64,000 bases of DNA from assembly GCA_022414725.1 (NCBI GenBank), contig CM039465.1, positions 21,785,822-21,849,821 on the forward strand, given 5' to 3'. The stretch is from Microglena sp. YARC (Eukaryota > Chlorophyta > Chlorophyceae > Chlamydomonadales > Chlamydomonadaceae). Of this stretch, positions 41,991 through 52,315 are shown one piece after another; within the stretch, counting starts at the first letter, position 1; every line of letters starts with the position of its first letter. The position numbers were made by a program, and so were the translations under genes. The notes beneath the pieces were generated by a model. It ran no database searches, was not told the DNA's origin, and saw nothing but the letters and a program-made list of their open reading frames with translations.

Positions 41991-42758
41991 ACGCCTATAC
42001 GACCCTGGCAGTAGTGGAATTGAAACCCACTATTTATCGATTTTAAAGCCTTGCTATCTCTCCCTTTACAACTGGACGGTAGCAGATACTTATTGTGTTT
42101 CATCATGTCAACACCCACTTGCGCCTATCACGCCTGCCTTGCCCATGCAACACCCATCCACCCCTCACGACCCCCAGTCACCATATTTACTGACTCATCC
42201 GTCTGCCTTACTTCATCCGCCAAAGCCATTATCCCTTACCACTGTCTCGAACAACAACATACCCCACCCTTGCCGAAACATCCGTGTGATGAACCTCATC
42301 ACCCCAGCATCGATGAGGAGATGAGGATGATGACAACCTCTTCCCCATGCATACTTTCTTGAATTCCTTCCTCCAAGTTAAATCTTCATAGAGGCATTCT
42401 GACCCGACGCGCTGGAAACGCCTGCCCCCGCGTACCCTTGAATCTCCCTCCCGGATGCACATTCCTCTGCCAACCCTCTTTAAACGACTTCCTGTCCTCA
42501 ATCCCAGCCTGACCAATCACACGTACACCCCCACTCCACCCATCAGGCCCCACCACCTGGCCACCACTATCCGATCTCTCCCAATCACTCAGCGCAAATT
42601 TACACCTCCACCGCAAACCTTCACATGACCCTACTTTAGTTTATTAGCTTCTCGTAGAGACGATGAGCAGAGGCACGGGAGATAATGACACTGTATATTT
42701 ACAATGATGAGATAGCAGGGAGTAAGATCTCCCTGCATAAGTAGCGGCTAGAGATGGA
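41991..42758. other. Unassigned sequence left of the copia insertion
   Basis: No gene was recognised. Short open frames occur on both strands. A plus-strand stretch VTIFTDSSVCL is faintly reminiscent of an RNase H motif and could be part of the LINE whose C-terminus appears right of the copia element (57088-57611), but this is weak. Confidence 0.3.
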
Positions 42759-42763
42759 GGCAC

Positions 42764-43102
42764 TGTTGATCGGAGACAGTGAAGGGGCCGAGCAGGCCAG
42801 AACTAATCGCTTGTGATGTTGGTTACAAGAGGAATAAACTCAGATCTATTTATAGCATAGGATAGCTTGACACATAATCAGAGAGCAACGTAATGCACAG
42901 CTATAACAAAGTAACAAAGCAGCTGCAGAGCAGCGGGAACAAATGTGCTGTCAGGGATGACGCACACCTAGATACTTAACCGTGGGGAAAACACCCACGG
43001 GGGTTTAAACATTCACCAGACCCGTAACCTTCCCGGCACGGCACCTGGCGCCTCAGCCCAGCTATCGCCAACATGTGGCTCGAGGCACATCTATCTTCAA
43101 CA
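42764..43102 (-). repeat. 3' LTR of outer copia
   Basis: 339 bp, about 99% identical to 56271-56609. Adjacent on the element's inner side is a purine-rich ACAAGGAGTAG (minus strand), a candidate polypurine tract. Confidence 0.95.
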
Positions 43103-43325
43103 CTACTCCTTGTGGTCAGCCACATATAAAGTCAACACTTTAAGTAGCGTTCAATCAGAAACTTGGTATCAATTTATTTTCGAAGCAGAAAACAAATAAC
43201 TCAGCAAATAGCAAAGAAGAAATCTAATACTCAAGACAGAGTATCATGTGAGACTCACAACAAATAAAATGCATCCACTTTGTTGAGTTCACTTTTATTT
43301 CATAGCAATCAAAGAGCTTCCAAGC

Positions 43326-43673
43326 TGTCAGCATGAATTGCGGTGCTCTCACGCTTTTATGACTTGGTGACTACTTATGTACTTCCTTAGAACTATCGGT
43401 CTAGACAGTACTGTGTCAGCTTCCCGTTGACAGTGTCATTCTTCATGACACTGTGACGGCTTCCTGTTGAACTGCGTCATCAGTTCTTCTGACACGCGCT
43501 GGCTAACCCTGTACCCTGATCAGGTTCCAGGCTACCGCCCCTTTCCTCCGCTGGTGTCCCTTTATGGTTCCCCAGTCTTTTGTAATGTTATTCTCGTCTC
43601 CGTGTATAGATTGGTGCGTCTGTTCCGCTGCTTTCATCTCTGTCTTACTCTACGGAGCGCATACAAGCTGATA
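43326..43673 (+). repeat. 5' LTR of inner copia
   Basis: 348 bp. Relative to the 3' LTR it carries about 23 extra bases (CTTTCATCTCTGTCTTACTC..) near 43631-43653 and a few substitutions or indels. Confidence 0.9.
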
Positions 43674-44940
43674 GTTAGTACGGTCCCTTCATTTACTACC
43701 ACTGCCTTTAAATGCTACTCCGCGAGGGCCTCCTGCCGGCTTCGTGAAAGGGCTTCGGCTCACTATAAAAATGGTGTTCCATGGACGCGCGGGATGCGCA
43801 GCGTCATTATTAGCTGAGGATTATATTGAAATGGCTGCGACTTTGTCTGGGCCATTCAGAGAACTGGGTAGTGCGAAGGACAAGGGTCCTTCTGATTGGC
43901 TGGGCAAGACGGCGGCGGGAGTCCGGGTGATGATCGCGCGCCAGCGGCGATGGGGTGCGAGGGGGGGCTCTGCTGCCGAGGAGGATCCTTCGTGGAAGTA
44001 CCACCCCCCCGATCAATCCTCCACTTTATGTTCCTTCTCGTATTGTTTCAACGCCTCTCCCTGAAGTTGAGGATGTTCTGATGAATCTGTGTTGTGTACA
44101 GACACAGATCATTCGGTACGCACAAGAGCCGAAGCCTCCCTACTGCCCGCTTCAGCGAGGATGATGACTTTTCTGAGGGTACTGATGATGATGATGATTT
44201 GAAGAGTGCTACGAGTGCTGACTTCGGTGGAGTGACTCCGTCGGCTTGCTGCTACTCGAGTTTTTGAGACTTCTAACAGTTTCGCCCTGTTTACGAGTCT
44301 GCTCCTCAGTATGCGCCTCCGCCTGTGTCGTCGCGCTGAGTTTTAAGCCCGAGCCTTCGTCTTGCGCCTCCGCTTGTGCCTCCTCCACTGGTTCACCCGG
44401 ATGTGGCCAAGCCGACTTTGATGAGGAGCTCTGCTTCTTTCACCTCTGCATCGGTTCCATGGAGCGTGGCCTCCCTGGCTACATACTCGTGCTCACGTGA
44501 AGCTGCTGCTTCGTCTGCCCGCACATCTGCTGCTGGTCCCTAGCAGGAGCCCCTCCGCCTCCGCCGGTGGAGCTTCCTCCTGCCCCTGGCCCTCTCTCTG
44601 CTTCCGCCTTCGCGTGTCATGCGCTACTTCTATCTGGGAGCATCTGCGCTCACTGGAGGACCTCCCTCCGAATCTGCAGCTGAAGCTACGTGTATGGTGA
44701 GGTTCCGTCTGATCAACCAAGATACCATAAACTCGACGTCTATCCAAACTGATGGCTACTACTCTAACAAATTACTGAATCAGTGATCTTCCACCTCAAC
44801 CGTAAGCACAGAACCGACGCACTGCTCAACCCAAAAGGTCAACGAACGGCTCCCTTCGGATGGCCTTCCAACGCTCGGGCATGCAAGCTACGACTATCCG
44901 ACTGCGGTCTAGAACAACCACGGCCGACGCGCTAATGTGA
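43674..44940 (+). pseudogene. Inner copia leader and degenerate 5' coding region
   Basis: Frame-broken coding-like segments, for example MAATLSGPFRELGSAKDKGP (from 43831) and TPLPEVEDVLMNLCC. They are separated by frame changes and are probably the N-terminal gag or a spacer region. No primer-binding site was recognised next to the LTR. Confidence 0.5.
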
Positions 44941-46155
44941 GTGTCAAGCCTGAAACATCGCCGAGTAATGGCATTCTCTGAGCTGGGTTCTCAGTGTCGG
45001 TCCTTTCTTGGTCCAGTCACTTCCGGGATCAGATATCCCCCTGATCATGGTGTCTCCTTTGGTGGCGTGGGGCGTAGAAATCATGAAAGGCTAGGTTACC
45101 AGTTTGTGAAAGTCCCCATCCCTTTCTGTCCGGTTAACCCTGATTTCGAGTTGGTGGTGAGTGTTGCGAGGTCCCTGCCTGAGATTAGGACCTTAGATGA
45201 CCAGCGCGCTTATGACGCTGGTCTTGCTGCTGAGTATTTTTTGGCTATTCGTCAGTCTTTGGCTCCTCTGACTCCTGCTGCTGGATCTTCGGCCTCTCAT
45301 GGTGAGTCTCGGATGGATCCTGCACTGTTGGGTTTCAGTGCCCTGCCCCTGGACCGTCAGGAGTTCATGTGCTTAACCATGATGCTCGCGAACATGGAGG
45401 ATGATATGGTCAAGGTATACCAGGACTTTGCCAAACCTCGGGATATATTTCTTGATATTCAGAAGAGGCAGTCCGATGCCCTTGCCTCTAGAGTCCCTCT
45501 CATGCGCGCCGAGCTTCTTGGTGCACACATGGGCCCTTCTGACCGCGTAGATGAGTTCTTTCGCAAGGTTCGCGGTCTCTGCACTGACCTCCGCAGTGCT
45601 GGGCATCCGGTGACTCAGCGTCACGCCATGGAAACTATAGGTCAGGGTATCCGTCTGATCCGCTTTGAGTCGCTGCGGATCAAGTATGGTACGTTGTTAG
45701 CTAACAGACAGCCGGTTGGGTACTGGTCTTGTCTTGAGGAATATAGGTCTCTTGACATCTTGAACATAGCTCTCCCCAAGTCCGACTCCAGGCATCCTGG
45801 TTGGTCCCGGGACGCTCCCCAGGTTCCTGCCAACGCTGCATTTCAGCGTGGGCAGGGATCTGGTTCTCAGGGTTCCGGTTCCCTCAAGCGACGTCTGGAT
45901 TGCACTTGGGGCCCGTGCCCCAGCAAGACGACCCACTCGGAGGATCGCTGTTTTACGAAGCACCCGCACCTGCGAAGGACCAGGCCTGGTGTACCGGTTA
46001 CCAATCCAGTGCCCATTGCCTTGGCCCTTCCGGGTGCGCTTACTCCAAAGCAGCTGTCCTCCCTGCAGGCCCAGATTGATGGGTTGCTATGGCCAAGAAA
46101 TAGGAGTAAGCTCTGTCCTCTTCTCCTGCACTTCGAAGTTTTCAAATGTCTGTAG
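44941..46155 (+). CDS. Inner copia gag-like ORF
   Basis: 404 open codons; the first ATG is at 44968 (MAFSELGSQCRSFLG). The helical middle part (DRVDEFFRKVRGLCTDLRSA) and the Cys/His cluster CTWGPCPSKTTHSEDRC followed by FTKHP resemble the copia gag zinc knuckle. Its true start may lie further upstream in the degenerate region. Confidence 0.75.
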   Translation: MSSLKHRRVMAFSELGSQCRSFLGPVTSGIRYPPDHGVSFGGVGRRNHERLGYQFVKVPIPFCPVNPDFELVVSVARSLPEIRTLDDQRAYDAGLAAEYFLAIRQSLAPLTPAAGSSASHGESRMDPALLGFSALPLDRQEFMCLTMMLANMEDDMVKVYQDFAKPRDIFLDIQKRQSDALASRVPLMRAELLGAHMGPSDRVDEFFRKVRGLCTDLRSAGHPVTQRHAMETIGQGIRLIRFESLRIKYGTLLANRQPVGYWSCLEEYRSLDILNIALPKSDSRHPGWSRDAPQVPANAAFQRGQGSGSQGSGSLKRRLDCTWGPCPSKTTHSEDRCFTKHPHLRRTRPGVPVTNPVPIALALPGALTPKQLSSLQAQIDGLLWPRNRSKLCPLLLHFEVFKCL

Positions 46156-46405
46156 CCCGAGCCTGTCTGAGGGTTCTGGCATGTTGATTCTGGAGCTGGG
46201 ATGTCAATCACAGTGATCTGTCTCTGTTCACTGTGTATCATGCTTCTGAGGATGGGCCATCAGTTAAATTTGGTGATGGAGTGGTTCAACGGTCGGTGGG
46301 TCAGGGATCCATTGTGTTATGTAGTGATTGGTTACCAACATCAATCACTTTAACTGATGTTCTCTACATCCCTCACTGTCCGGTGAACTCCTGTCAGTAA
46401 ATGCT
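46156..46405 (+). pseudogene. Inner copia protease region, frame-broken
   Basis: Reads HASEDGPSVKFGDGVVQRSV and SITLTDVLYIPHCPVN, the flap and C-terminal part of a copia protease. The frame changes near 46390 before the integrase frame. The catalytic DSG/DSA region itself was not clearly found. Confidence 0.65.
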
Positions 46406-48205
46406 GTGGCTCATGCTCACAACTGCAAGATTTCTTTTGATAGTCTTAGTTGTAATGCCACTCAGGGCTCTTCTGTCCTCTGGTCTTTCCCTGCCTCCAG
46501 TGATGGTGTGTACAAATTTACCTGTAGGCCTTGTCACACCCCTCGTGGCCGTTTGTTGAGTACTGTACATTATCCAGTCTTTGCACTTGATGTTGATGAG
46601 GATGGTGTTGTTGTTATCCCTACCACTCCTGAATGGTTGTGGCATAGGCGGCTGGGTCACCCTGGCTATGACGCCATGCACAACCTTGTCAGGAAGGGTT
46701 TGGTTAAGAACTTACCCCTCACTCTTAAGCAGGTAAAAAGACTGTCTAAGATCCCATGTGATGCTTGTCAAAAGGCTAAGGCGAAACGTACCCCTTTTCC
46801 TAAAGAAAGCCAAACTCAGATCCGTGCACCTTTACAGCGCCTTCACTTGGACATCATGGGACCATTTCATATTAGGGGCTTGCGTGGGGAGTTTTATGTT
46901 TTGTGTCTCACAGACCAATACTCTGGCTATGCTGAAGTATTGTGCTTGAGAACCAAGGATGAAGCTCCCTTAGCAGTTCAAACTACCATCCTCAGATGGA
47001 TGACTCAGCTGCATGGTTTTGTTTTCAAGTGTCTCAGATCTGACAGGGCTAAGGAATTTCTAGTAAAGTGGTTCGAGGATTGGTTAGAATCGGTTGGTGC
47101 TGTGCATGAATTATCTATGGCATATACTGCTCAGCAGAATGCAACTGTGGAACGGTACAATGGGGTCTTACAGAACATAGCTAGGAGTATCCACTTGGAG
47201 TCTAAACTTGCTAAGTCTTTCTGGCCCTATGCCTTCCTAGCTGCTTGTTACCTACGTAACCGGCTGCCCAATCAGGGTGACAAGACTCCTCATGAGTTGT
47301 TCTTTGGGGTTCTACCTGATGTGTCGTTGTTGCGTGTGTTTGGTTGCCCTTGCTATGTTACCTTAGTCAACGGGAAGAAACGCAACAAGCTAGACGAAAG
47401 GGCGTTATCTGGTAGACTGGTTGGGTATTCTCTGGTGAGTAAGGGTTATTTTGTTTGGGTTCCTAAGTTGCGCCAGGTAGTAGAGAGTTGTGATGTACTT
47501 TTCTATGAACAGTTTAGCTATAACTGTATACCTGGGCTATCCCCTTTTGATGGGTCCCCGTATGTTTCTCGCATCCCTGCCGCTATCAACGGACACATGC
47601 TTGACTCGACTGGAAATGCCTTAGACCCTTTGCCAACCCCAATTGTCGACTGCTGCCCTGGTCATGGAATGACTATGCGTCCCAGGTCAGGGGCTGATGG
47701 TGCTGCATTGCGTGTGAAGGTACTGGGCGGGTGGGATTCTGAAGTTCCTTCAGGCAGTGATTTACCCGAAACTCAGGGGGTCGCCAGGCCCTCCTCTGCG
47801 CCACGTTCCGTCGGCGAAGCTCTAGGATTAGGACAGCCTCAGGTCATAGTGGAGCCTTATATTGGTCCACTGTCCATTAGTTGCCACCCCCCGTCCACCT
47901 GTTCGGATGGCTCGCGGGCGCTGTTGATCCCTTCGCCTCCTGCTGTCCCTGGTGGTTTACACCGGACAAGGCTTTGTAACGATGTGGCCGTCACCGAGAG
48001 TGTGAGTGATGATTTAGAACACTGGTACGGGTCTGATACTGCGTATGGCTGGGGTGTTCCGGTCGACCCAGGCTTCGATGACATAGAGGCAAATAAGGCC
48101 GGCCTTGCACAACCAGGCAGTAGTGCTGCGCTGGGGGCTTTACTACCGGTTACTGCTGATACTGCTGATATCCCCGCTGCTCATGTACAAGTACACTGCT
48201 TGTAA
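46406..48205 (+). CDS. Inner copia integrase frame
   Basis: 599 codons. The zinc region reads WLWHRRLGHPGYDAMHN...CDACQKAKAKR. Core motifs are HLDIMGPF, LRSDRAKEF and QQNATVERYN; the second and third deviate from the usual RSDNGGEF and QQNGVAER but keep the D, D and E. It ends in a TAA stop in the same frame as the reverse transcriptase that follows, so integrase and RT are split by a single nonsense codon. Confidence 0.9.
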   Translation: MAHAHNCKISFDSLSCNATQGSSVLWSFPASSDGVYKFTCRPCHTPRGRLLSTVHYPVFALDVDEDGVVVIPTTPEWLWHRRLGHPGYDAMHNLVRKGLVKNLPLTLKQVKRLSKIPCDACQKAKAKRTPFPKESQTQIRAPLQRLHLDIMGPFHIRGLRGEFYVLCLTDQYSGYAEVLCLRTKDEAPLAVQTTILRWMTQLHGFVFKCLRSDRAKEFLVKWFEDWLESVGAVHELSMAYTAQQNATVERYNGVLQNIARSIHLESKLAKSFWPYAFLAACYLRNRLPNQGDKTPHELFFGVLPDVSLLRVFGCPCYVTLVNGKKRNKLDERALSGRLVGYSLVSKGYFVWVPKLRQVVESCDVLFYEQFSYNCIPGLSPFDGSPYVSRIPAAINGHMLDSTGNALDPLPTPIVDCCPGHGMTMRPRSGADGAALRVKVLGGWDSEVPSGSDLPETQGVARPSSAPRSVGEALGLGQPQVIVEPYIGPLSISCHPPSTCSDGSRALLIPSPPAVPGGLHRTRLCNDVAVTESVSDDLEHWYGSDTAYGWGVPVDPGFDDIEANKAGLAQPGSSAALGALLPVTADTADIPAAHVQVHCL

Positions 48206-48892
48206 GTGGGAGCATACATTTCCACATCCACTGAACTAACCTATAAAGCTGCCATGCTTCCGTCCAACCCTGACAGTGATCAATGGCTACTTGCTATGAA
48301 GGATGAGATGGCGTCCCTACATGCCCATGGTACTTGGGCACTCACTCCACAGCCTCCTAAGCAGAGGATCCTGTCTGGCAGGTGGTTATTTGTGAAGAAG
48401 GTTGGGGTTGATGGTTCTATCCGCTTCAAGGCACGTTTTGTGGTCCGTGTTTTTTTGCAGCGTCCTGGGCTGGACTTTCATGATGTCTATGCCCCCGTTT
48501 CTTCTAAAGCAGGTCTGAGGGTGCTCCTTGCTGCCATCAATCATAGGAAAATGTTTGTTAGGCAGCTGGACATCAAGACTGCATTTCTGAATGCTAAGCT
48601 AGAACCTGGTCTGGACCTGTACTGCCACCAGCCTGAGGGCTTTAAGGTACTTGGTCCTAACGGTGTTCCCCTTGTGTGCAAACTGATCAAGTCCCTTTAT
48701 GGTTTGAAACAGGCGCCCAGGGCTTGGAGTATGGATGTCAAGCGGGTTTTGGTTGCACATGGTTTTACTATGTGCAAGGCAGAACCTGCTCTGTATTTTA
48801 GGAGGGATTCTATTGGTGGGTGGAGCTATGTCCTGACCTATGTTGATGATTTATCTGTGCTTTTAGTGAGCTGGATAGGTATGTTTTGCTGA
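48206..48892 (+). pseudogene. Inner copia reverse transcriptase, first part
   Basis: Same frame as the integrase. Motifs are FKARFVVRVFLQRPGLDFHD, QLDIKTAFLNAKLEPGLDLY, LYGLKQAPRAW and LTYVDDLSVLL. The frame changes at about 48865, immediately after YVDD, leaving a short false end. Confidence 0.9.
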
Positions 48893-49809
48893 TCAAGGCT
48901 ATGGAAAAAGCTGGCTGGGAAGTCAAAGAGATGGGTGTACCGGTTCAGTTCCTCTCCTTGGACATGGCTGTTACACTTGACTCTGACGGCAGGTGTGTTC
49001 AGATCAACCTCTCCCAGCACTCCTACATTGTTGATCTGGTGGAGCAGTTTGGTCTTACTGCTGCTGCCAAGCCCAAGTTTGGTGCCCCCATGGCCAAGTC
49101 CACCGTCACTGACCCACCTGGAGACCCCCTGCCCTCTAATAGTCAGTACCTCTCTCTTGTCGGTGCTTTGCTATACCTGGCTACTTGCACCCGGCCTGAT
49201 ATTTCTTTTGCTGTGAGCTACCTGTCCAGGTTTTCTGCTCACCCTACCGTCCCCCTGTGGGGGGCAGCCAAGCGTTTGCTCTTGTATTTGAGGTCACATT
49301 CCCACCTGGGACTCACTTACACCCACAGCCCTGAGTTTTCTTTTACTGTCTTTGGTGACTCATCCTTTGCTGATGATGGGTCTGACAGGAGATCTCAGAC
49401 TGGCTTTGCTGTGCTAGCTGGGGGGTGCATCGTGAACTGGATGAGCAAGAGGCAGCCTACTGTTGCCATTAGCTCTAGTGAGGCTGAGTATCAGGCCCTG
49501 TCTCAGGCTGCCAGGGAGGTGCAATGGTTGAAGAAGTTGAGGGTGGATCTGGGTCTGCCTTGTGATTTGGTTACCATTCAGGGTGACAACTTAGGGTCTC
49601 TGAGTTGGGCCAATGACTGGCAGCTCCTCCCTCGCAGCAAGCACATTGATGTTATTCATCACTACATCAAGGAGCTGGTGGAGGATGGTTCACTGGATGT
49701 TGCCTATGTTAACACCAAGGACAACTGTGCTGACCCCTTCACCAAGCCCCTTGATCCTGCTGTGTTCTGGAGGTTTATCCGGATGCTTGGAATGACCGCT
49801 TCTTCTTAG
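48886..49809 (+). pseudogene. Inner copia RT C-terminus and RNase H
   Basis: Continues the RT in another frame. RNase H motifs are FGDSSFADDGSDRRSQTGFA, SSSEAEYQALSQAAREVQWL, IQGDNLGSLSWAND and KHIDVIHHYIKELV. It ends RFIRMLGMTASS, a standard copia C-terminus. Confidence 0.92.
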
Positions 49810-50116
49810 GGTCATTTTTTTTGTTACATCGGTTTCTTTGGTTATCATTATATGGCATTAGGTTCCTATTCCCGGATCGGGTTTTCTATACCGTTGTTAC
49901 CCATCTTTGATATTCGGTTTTCATCTTTTTCTAACTTGGCAATTTTTGGTTTTTGCCTTGTTTCATTCCTTCCTATACCCCTTTGGGTTCCATTTGAAGT
50001 TCTCTCGATTTTTCGGAGTTCTTTGATTTTTTTTTTAATCTGTTACATATAGTTCTATGTCCCCAGTGCCATAGGTGGAGAAGTAGTATTGTATGCCACC
50101 TGTGTCATAGGTGGAG
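49810..50116 (+). other. Inner copia 3' untranslated region
   Basis: T-rich, with no coding sequence. It ends in GCCACCTGTGTCATAGGTGG next to the 3' LTR. Confidence 0.7.
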
Positions 50117-50438
50117 TGTCAGCATGAATTGCGGTGCTCTCACGCTTTTATGACTTGGTGACTACTTATGTACTTCCTTAGAACTATCGGTCTAGACAGT
50201 ACTGTGTCAGCTTCCCGTTGACAGTGTCATTCTTCATGACACTGTGACGGCATCCTGTTGACTGCGTCATCAGTTCTTCTGACACGCGCTGTCTACCCTG
50301 TACCCTGATCAGGTTCCAGGCTACCGCCCCTTTCCTCCGCTGGTGTCCCTTTATGGTTCCCCAGTCTTTTGTAATGTTATTCTCGTCTCCGTGTATAGAT
50401 TGGTGCGTCTGTTCCGCTGGAGCTGATACAAGCTGATA
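50117..50438 (+). repeat. 3' LTR of inner copia
   Basis: 322 bp, preceded by CATAGGTGGAG, a short purine-rich tract. GAGCTGATACAA is partly duplicated at its end. Confidence 0.9.
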
Positions 50439-50525
50439 CAAGCTCGCAAGTCCATAGGAGTTTAATGTTCACAAACACAAATCCATGACTGTCATTTATC
50501 CACAAATTCAAAACTGGTCAGCCAG

Positions 50526-51186
50526 TTAAATCTTCAAGCCCAGCATGTCTTTGAAGTTGTCAAAGGGAACCCTGCTCATAGGCTTGGTCAAGCCATCAGC
50601 CACCATCTCAGTGGTGCTCAGATACTTGAAGATCACATCTCCCATCAGAACTCTTTCCTTGGCAAAGTGGTGCGCAATGTCGATGTGCTTTGCTCGTGCA
50701 GAATCATCAGAGCTCTGCAGCAAGGTAATGGCAGCCTGGTTGTCTGAGTACATCTCAACACACCTCACTGGCCTTCCAAAAGCTATCATCAACTTCCTCA
50801 ACCACAGTGCCTCTTTCACAGCTGACGCAGCAGCCATGTACTCTGCTTCTTGTGTGCTTGAAGAAACAGTAGGCTGACGTCGGGAAGTCCATGCCACTGG
50901 TCCTCCATTCATCAGGAAAACAAATCCAGTGACAGACCTCCTTGGGAAATCAGGCTTCCTCCCAAAGTCAGCATCGCAGTACCCCTCCAGAGTACACAAT
51001 ACCCAAATCCACAGTACCAGACAGGTATTGCAGCACATACACAGCTGCGTCCCAATGCTTTACAGCAGGGCATGACATGAAACGGGATAGGACACTGACA
51101 ACATGAGAGATGTCAGGCCTTGAGCACACATCCAAGTACAGCAAGCTTCCCACAAGAGCCCGTTGTGTTTTGCTTGGCTTAACAAG
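50526..51186 (-). pseudogene. Outer copia reverse-transcriptase end and RNase H, separated by LINE
   Basis: Minus strand reads ALVGSLLYLDVCSRPDISHV, then RNase H motifs CDADFGRKPDFPRRSVTGFV, STQEAEYMAAASAVKEALWL and EMYSDNQAAI. A frame change occurs near 50985. It continues the pol frame broken at 52278 and ends FDNFKDMLGLKI. Confidence 0.9.
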
Positions 51187-52213
51187 CTTTGCGCTTCTGG
51201 AACAAGACCATACATAAAGAACCTGAGGATCTCATTAGAATGGCTCTTGAGGAATCTTTTGACTCCAACACTGGCTGGGTTCATGACTTGCGTTGTGCTC
51301 TCCACAAGCTAGGATCCAGTAAAAACATCAACATTTTGGAGGCTGTCGATGTCGAAGGTATTATGTCTGAAGTTTTTGAGTCATGGAGGTTTAAGTACCC
51401 AAGTGACACCAATGCAGTTAGAGACATCCCTGATGAGAGAAGGGTTGGCTTTAAACGCCTCCGATACCAAAAATGGTTCGCAGCCAACAGCAATGATGAG
51501 AATGGCTTGATTCCCTTTACATCCGCCTTACATAAGCAGGATCAGATTCGTTCTATAGCACAGTTTAGAATGGGTTCCCATTGGCTGAACACAGAAAGAA
51601 TGAGGGTGGTGGATAGAGCACACATCCCTCGCTCAATGAGACACTGTCAAATGTGTGGGTTCCAAAAACCTGAGGATGAAATGCATATGTTTGAGTGCCC
51701 TTTTTATAATGATATTCGCCTCCGCTACCAGAAGCTGTTTACAGATATTTATAGGCATGTCCATGAGGATACCAACTTAACCGTATGGAATGTGGAATTC
51801 TGCGATTCCACATTCAGAACCTTTATGAATGGAAATGGCACTAAGTCTTTTTGGAGCAACCTAGCCGACTATCTTTCTACTTGTAGAAGAGCAAGACAGG
51901 AAGCCCTGGACTGCTTAGTGGCACCGTAATTTATCATCCCTTTTTTTCTTCTTCTTGTGACTTCTCATTTGTTAGCTTCTTACCTCCGCCACTGTAAGTG
52001 GTTGAGATCTGGGTCCGGCTCTAAGGGGTTTAATACCTACGCCACCAAAACGGTGGTTGGGAGTTTGGTTTGTTTGTCCTCGACACACCCCTGATGTAAT
52101 GGGGTTTTTGCTTTGTGGGTGCTTTTTCTTTTTGTTTAAAGCACAGAGTCTCATACACCCTCGCGGTGTCAAGTAGACTTTAACATGTAATGTAATGTAA
52201 TGTAATGTAATGT
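51187..52213 (+). mobile_element. 5'-truncated LINE inserted in outer copia
   Basis: Opposite strand to its host. The junctions rejoin host sequence ..CTTAACAAG and AGATCCATAGTG, giving at most a 3-bp duplication (AAG). The 3' end is a run of ATGTA pentamers, a typical LINE microsatellite tail. The 3' UTR of about 280 bp recurs at 12465-12620. Confidence 0.85.
51189..51929 (+). pseudogene. C-terminal part of a LINE reverse-transcriptase ORF
   Basis: 247 open codons without a proper start, because the element is 5'-truncated. It includes IAQFRMGSHWLNTERMR and a CCHC-type finger CQMCGFQKPEDEMHMFEC (C-x2-C-x9-H-x3-C), followed by CPFYNDIRLRYQKLF. This arrangement is the usual C-terminus of non-LTR retrotransposon ORF2 proteins. 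It ends DCLVAP. Confidence 0.85.
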
Positions 52214-52273
52214 AAGAGATCCATAGTGGTACACCTTGGTATTCAGAGGGTGCTCATCGTCCTTCTCCAGGTT

Positions 52274-52315
52274 GACATCAGCCTGCAGACATCAGCCTGC
52301 AGACATCAGCCTGCA
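52274..52315. repeat. 14-bp perfect triplication inside outer copia pol
   Basis: GACATCAGCCTGCA is present three times in a row (52274-52287, 52288-52301, 52302-52315). Two extra copies add 28 bp and shift the pol frame. Confidence 0.95.

Larger units (their letters stand above)
43326..50438 (+). mobile_element. Inner Ty1/copia retrotransposon (nested, defective)
   Basis: LTRs at 43326-43673 and 50117-50438. Both begin TGTCAGCATGAATTG and end ATACAAGCTGATA. The 5-bp target duplication CAAGC is perfect (43321-43325 and 50439-50443). It lies in antisense orientation within the 3' untranslated part of the outer copia. Gene order gag-integrase-RT-RNase H. Pol is broken by at least two frameshifts and one in-frame stop, so it is not autonomous. 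Confidence 0.93.

Noticed and set aside
40461..42118. Open frames crossing 40991-41990
   Set aside because: They consist mostly of unknown residues from the N gap and carry no information.
44493..44747. Minus-strand ORF within the inner copia leader
   Set aside because: Shadow frame of degenerate retrotransposon sequence with no homology.
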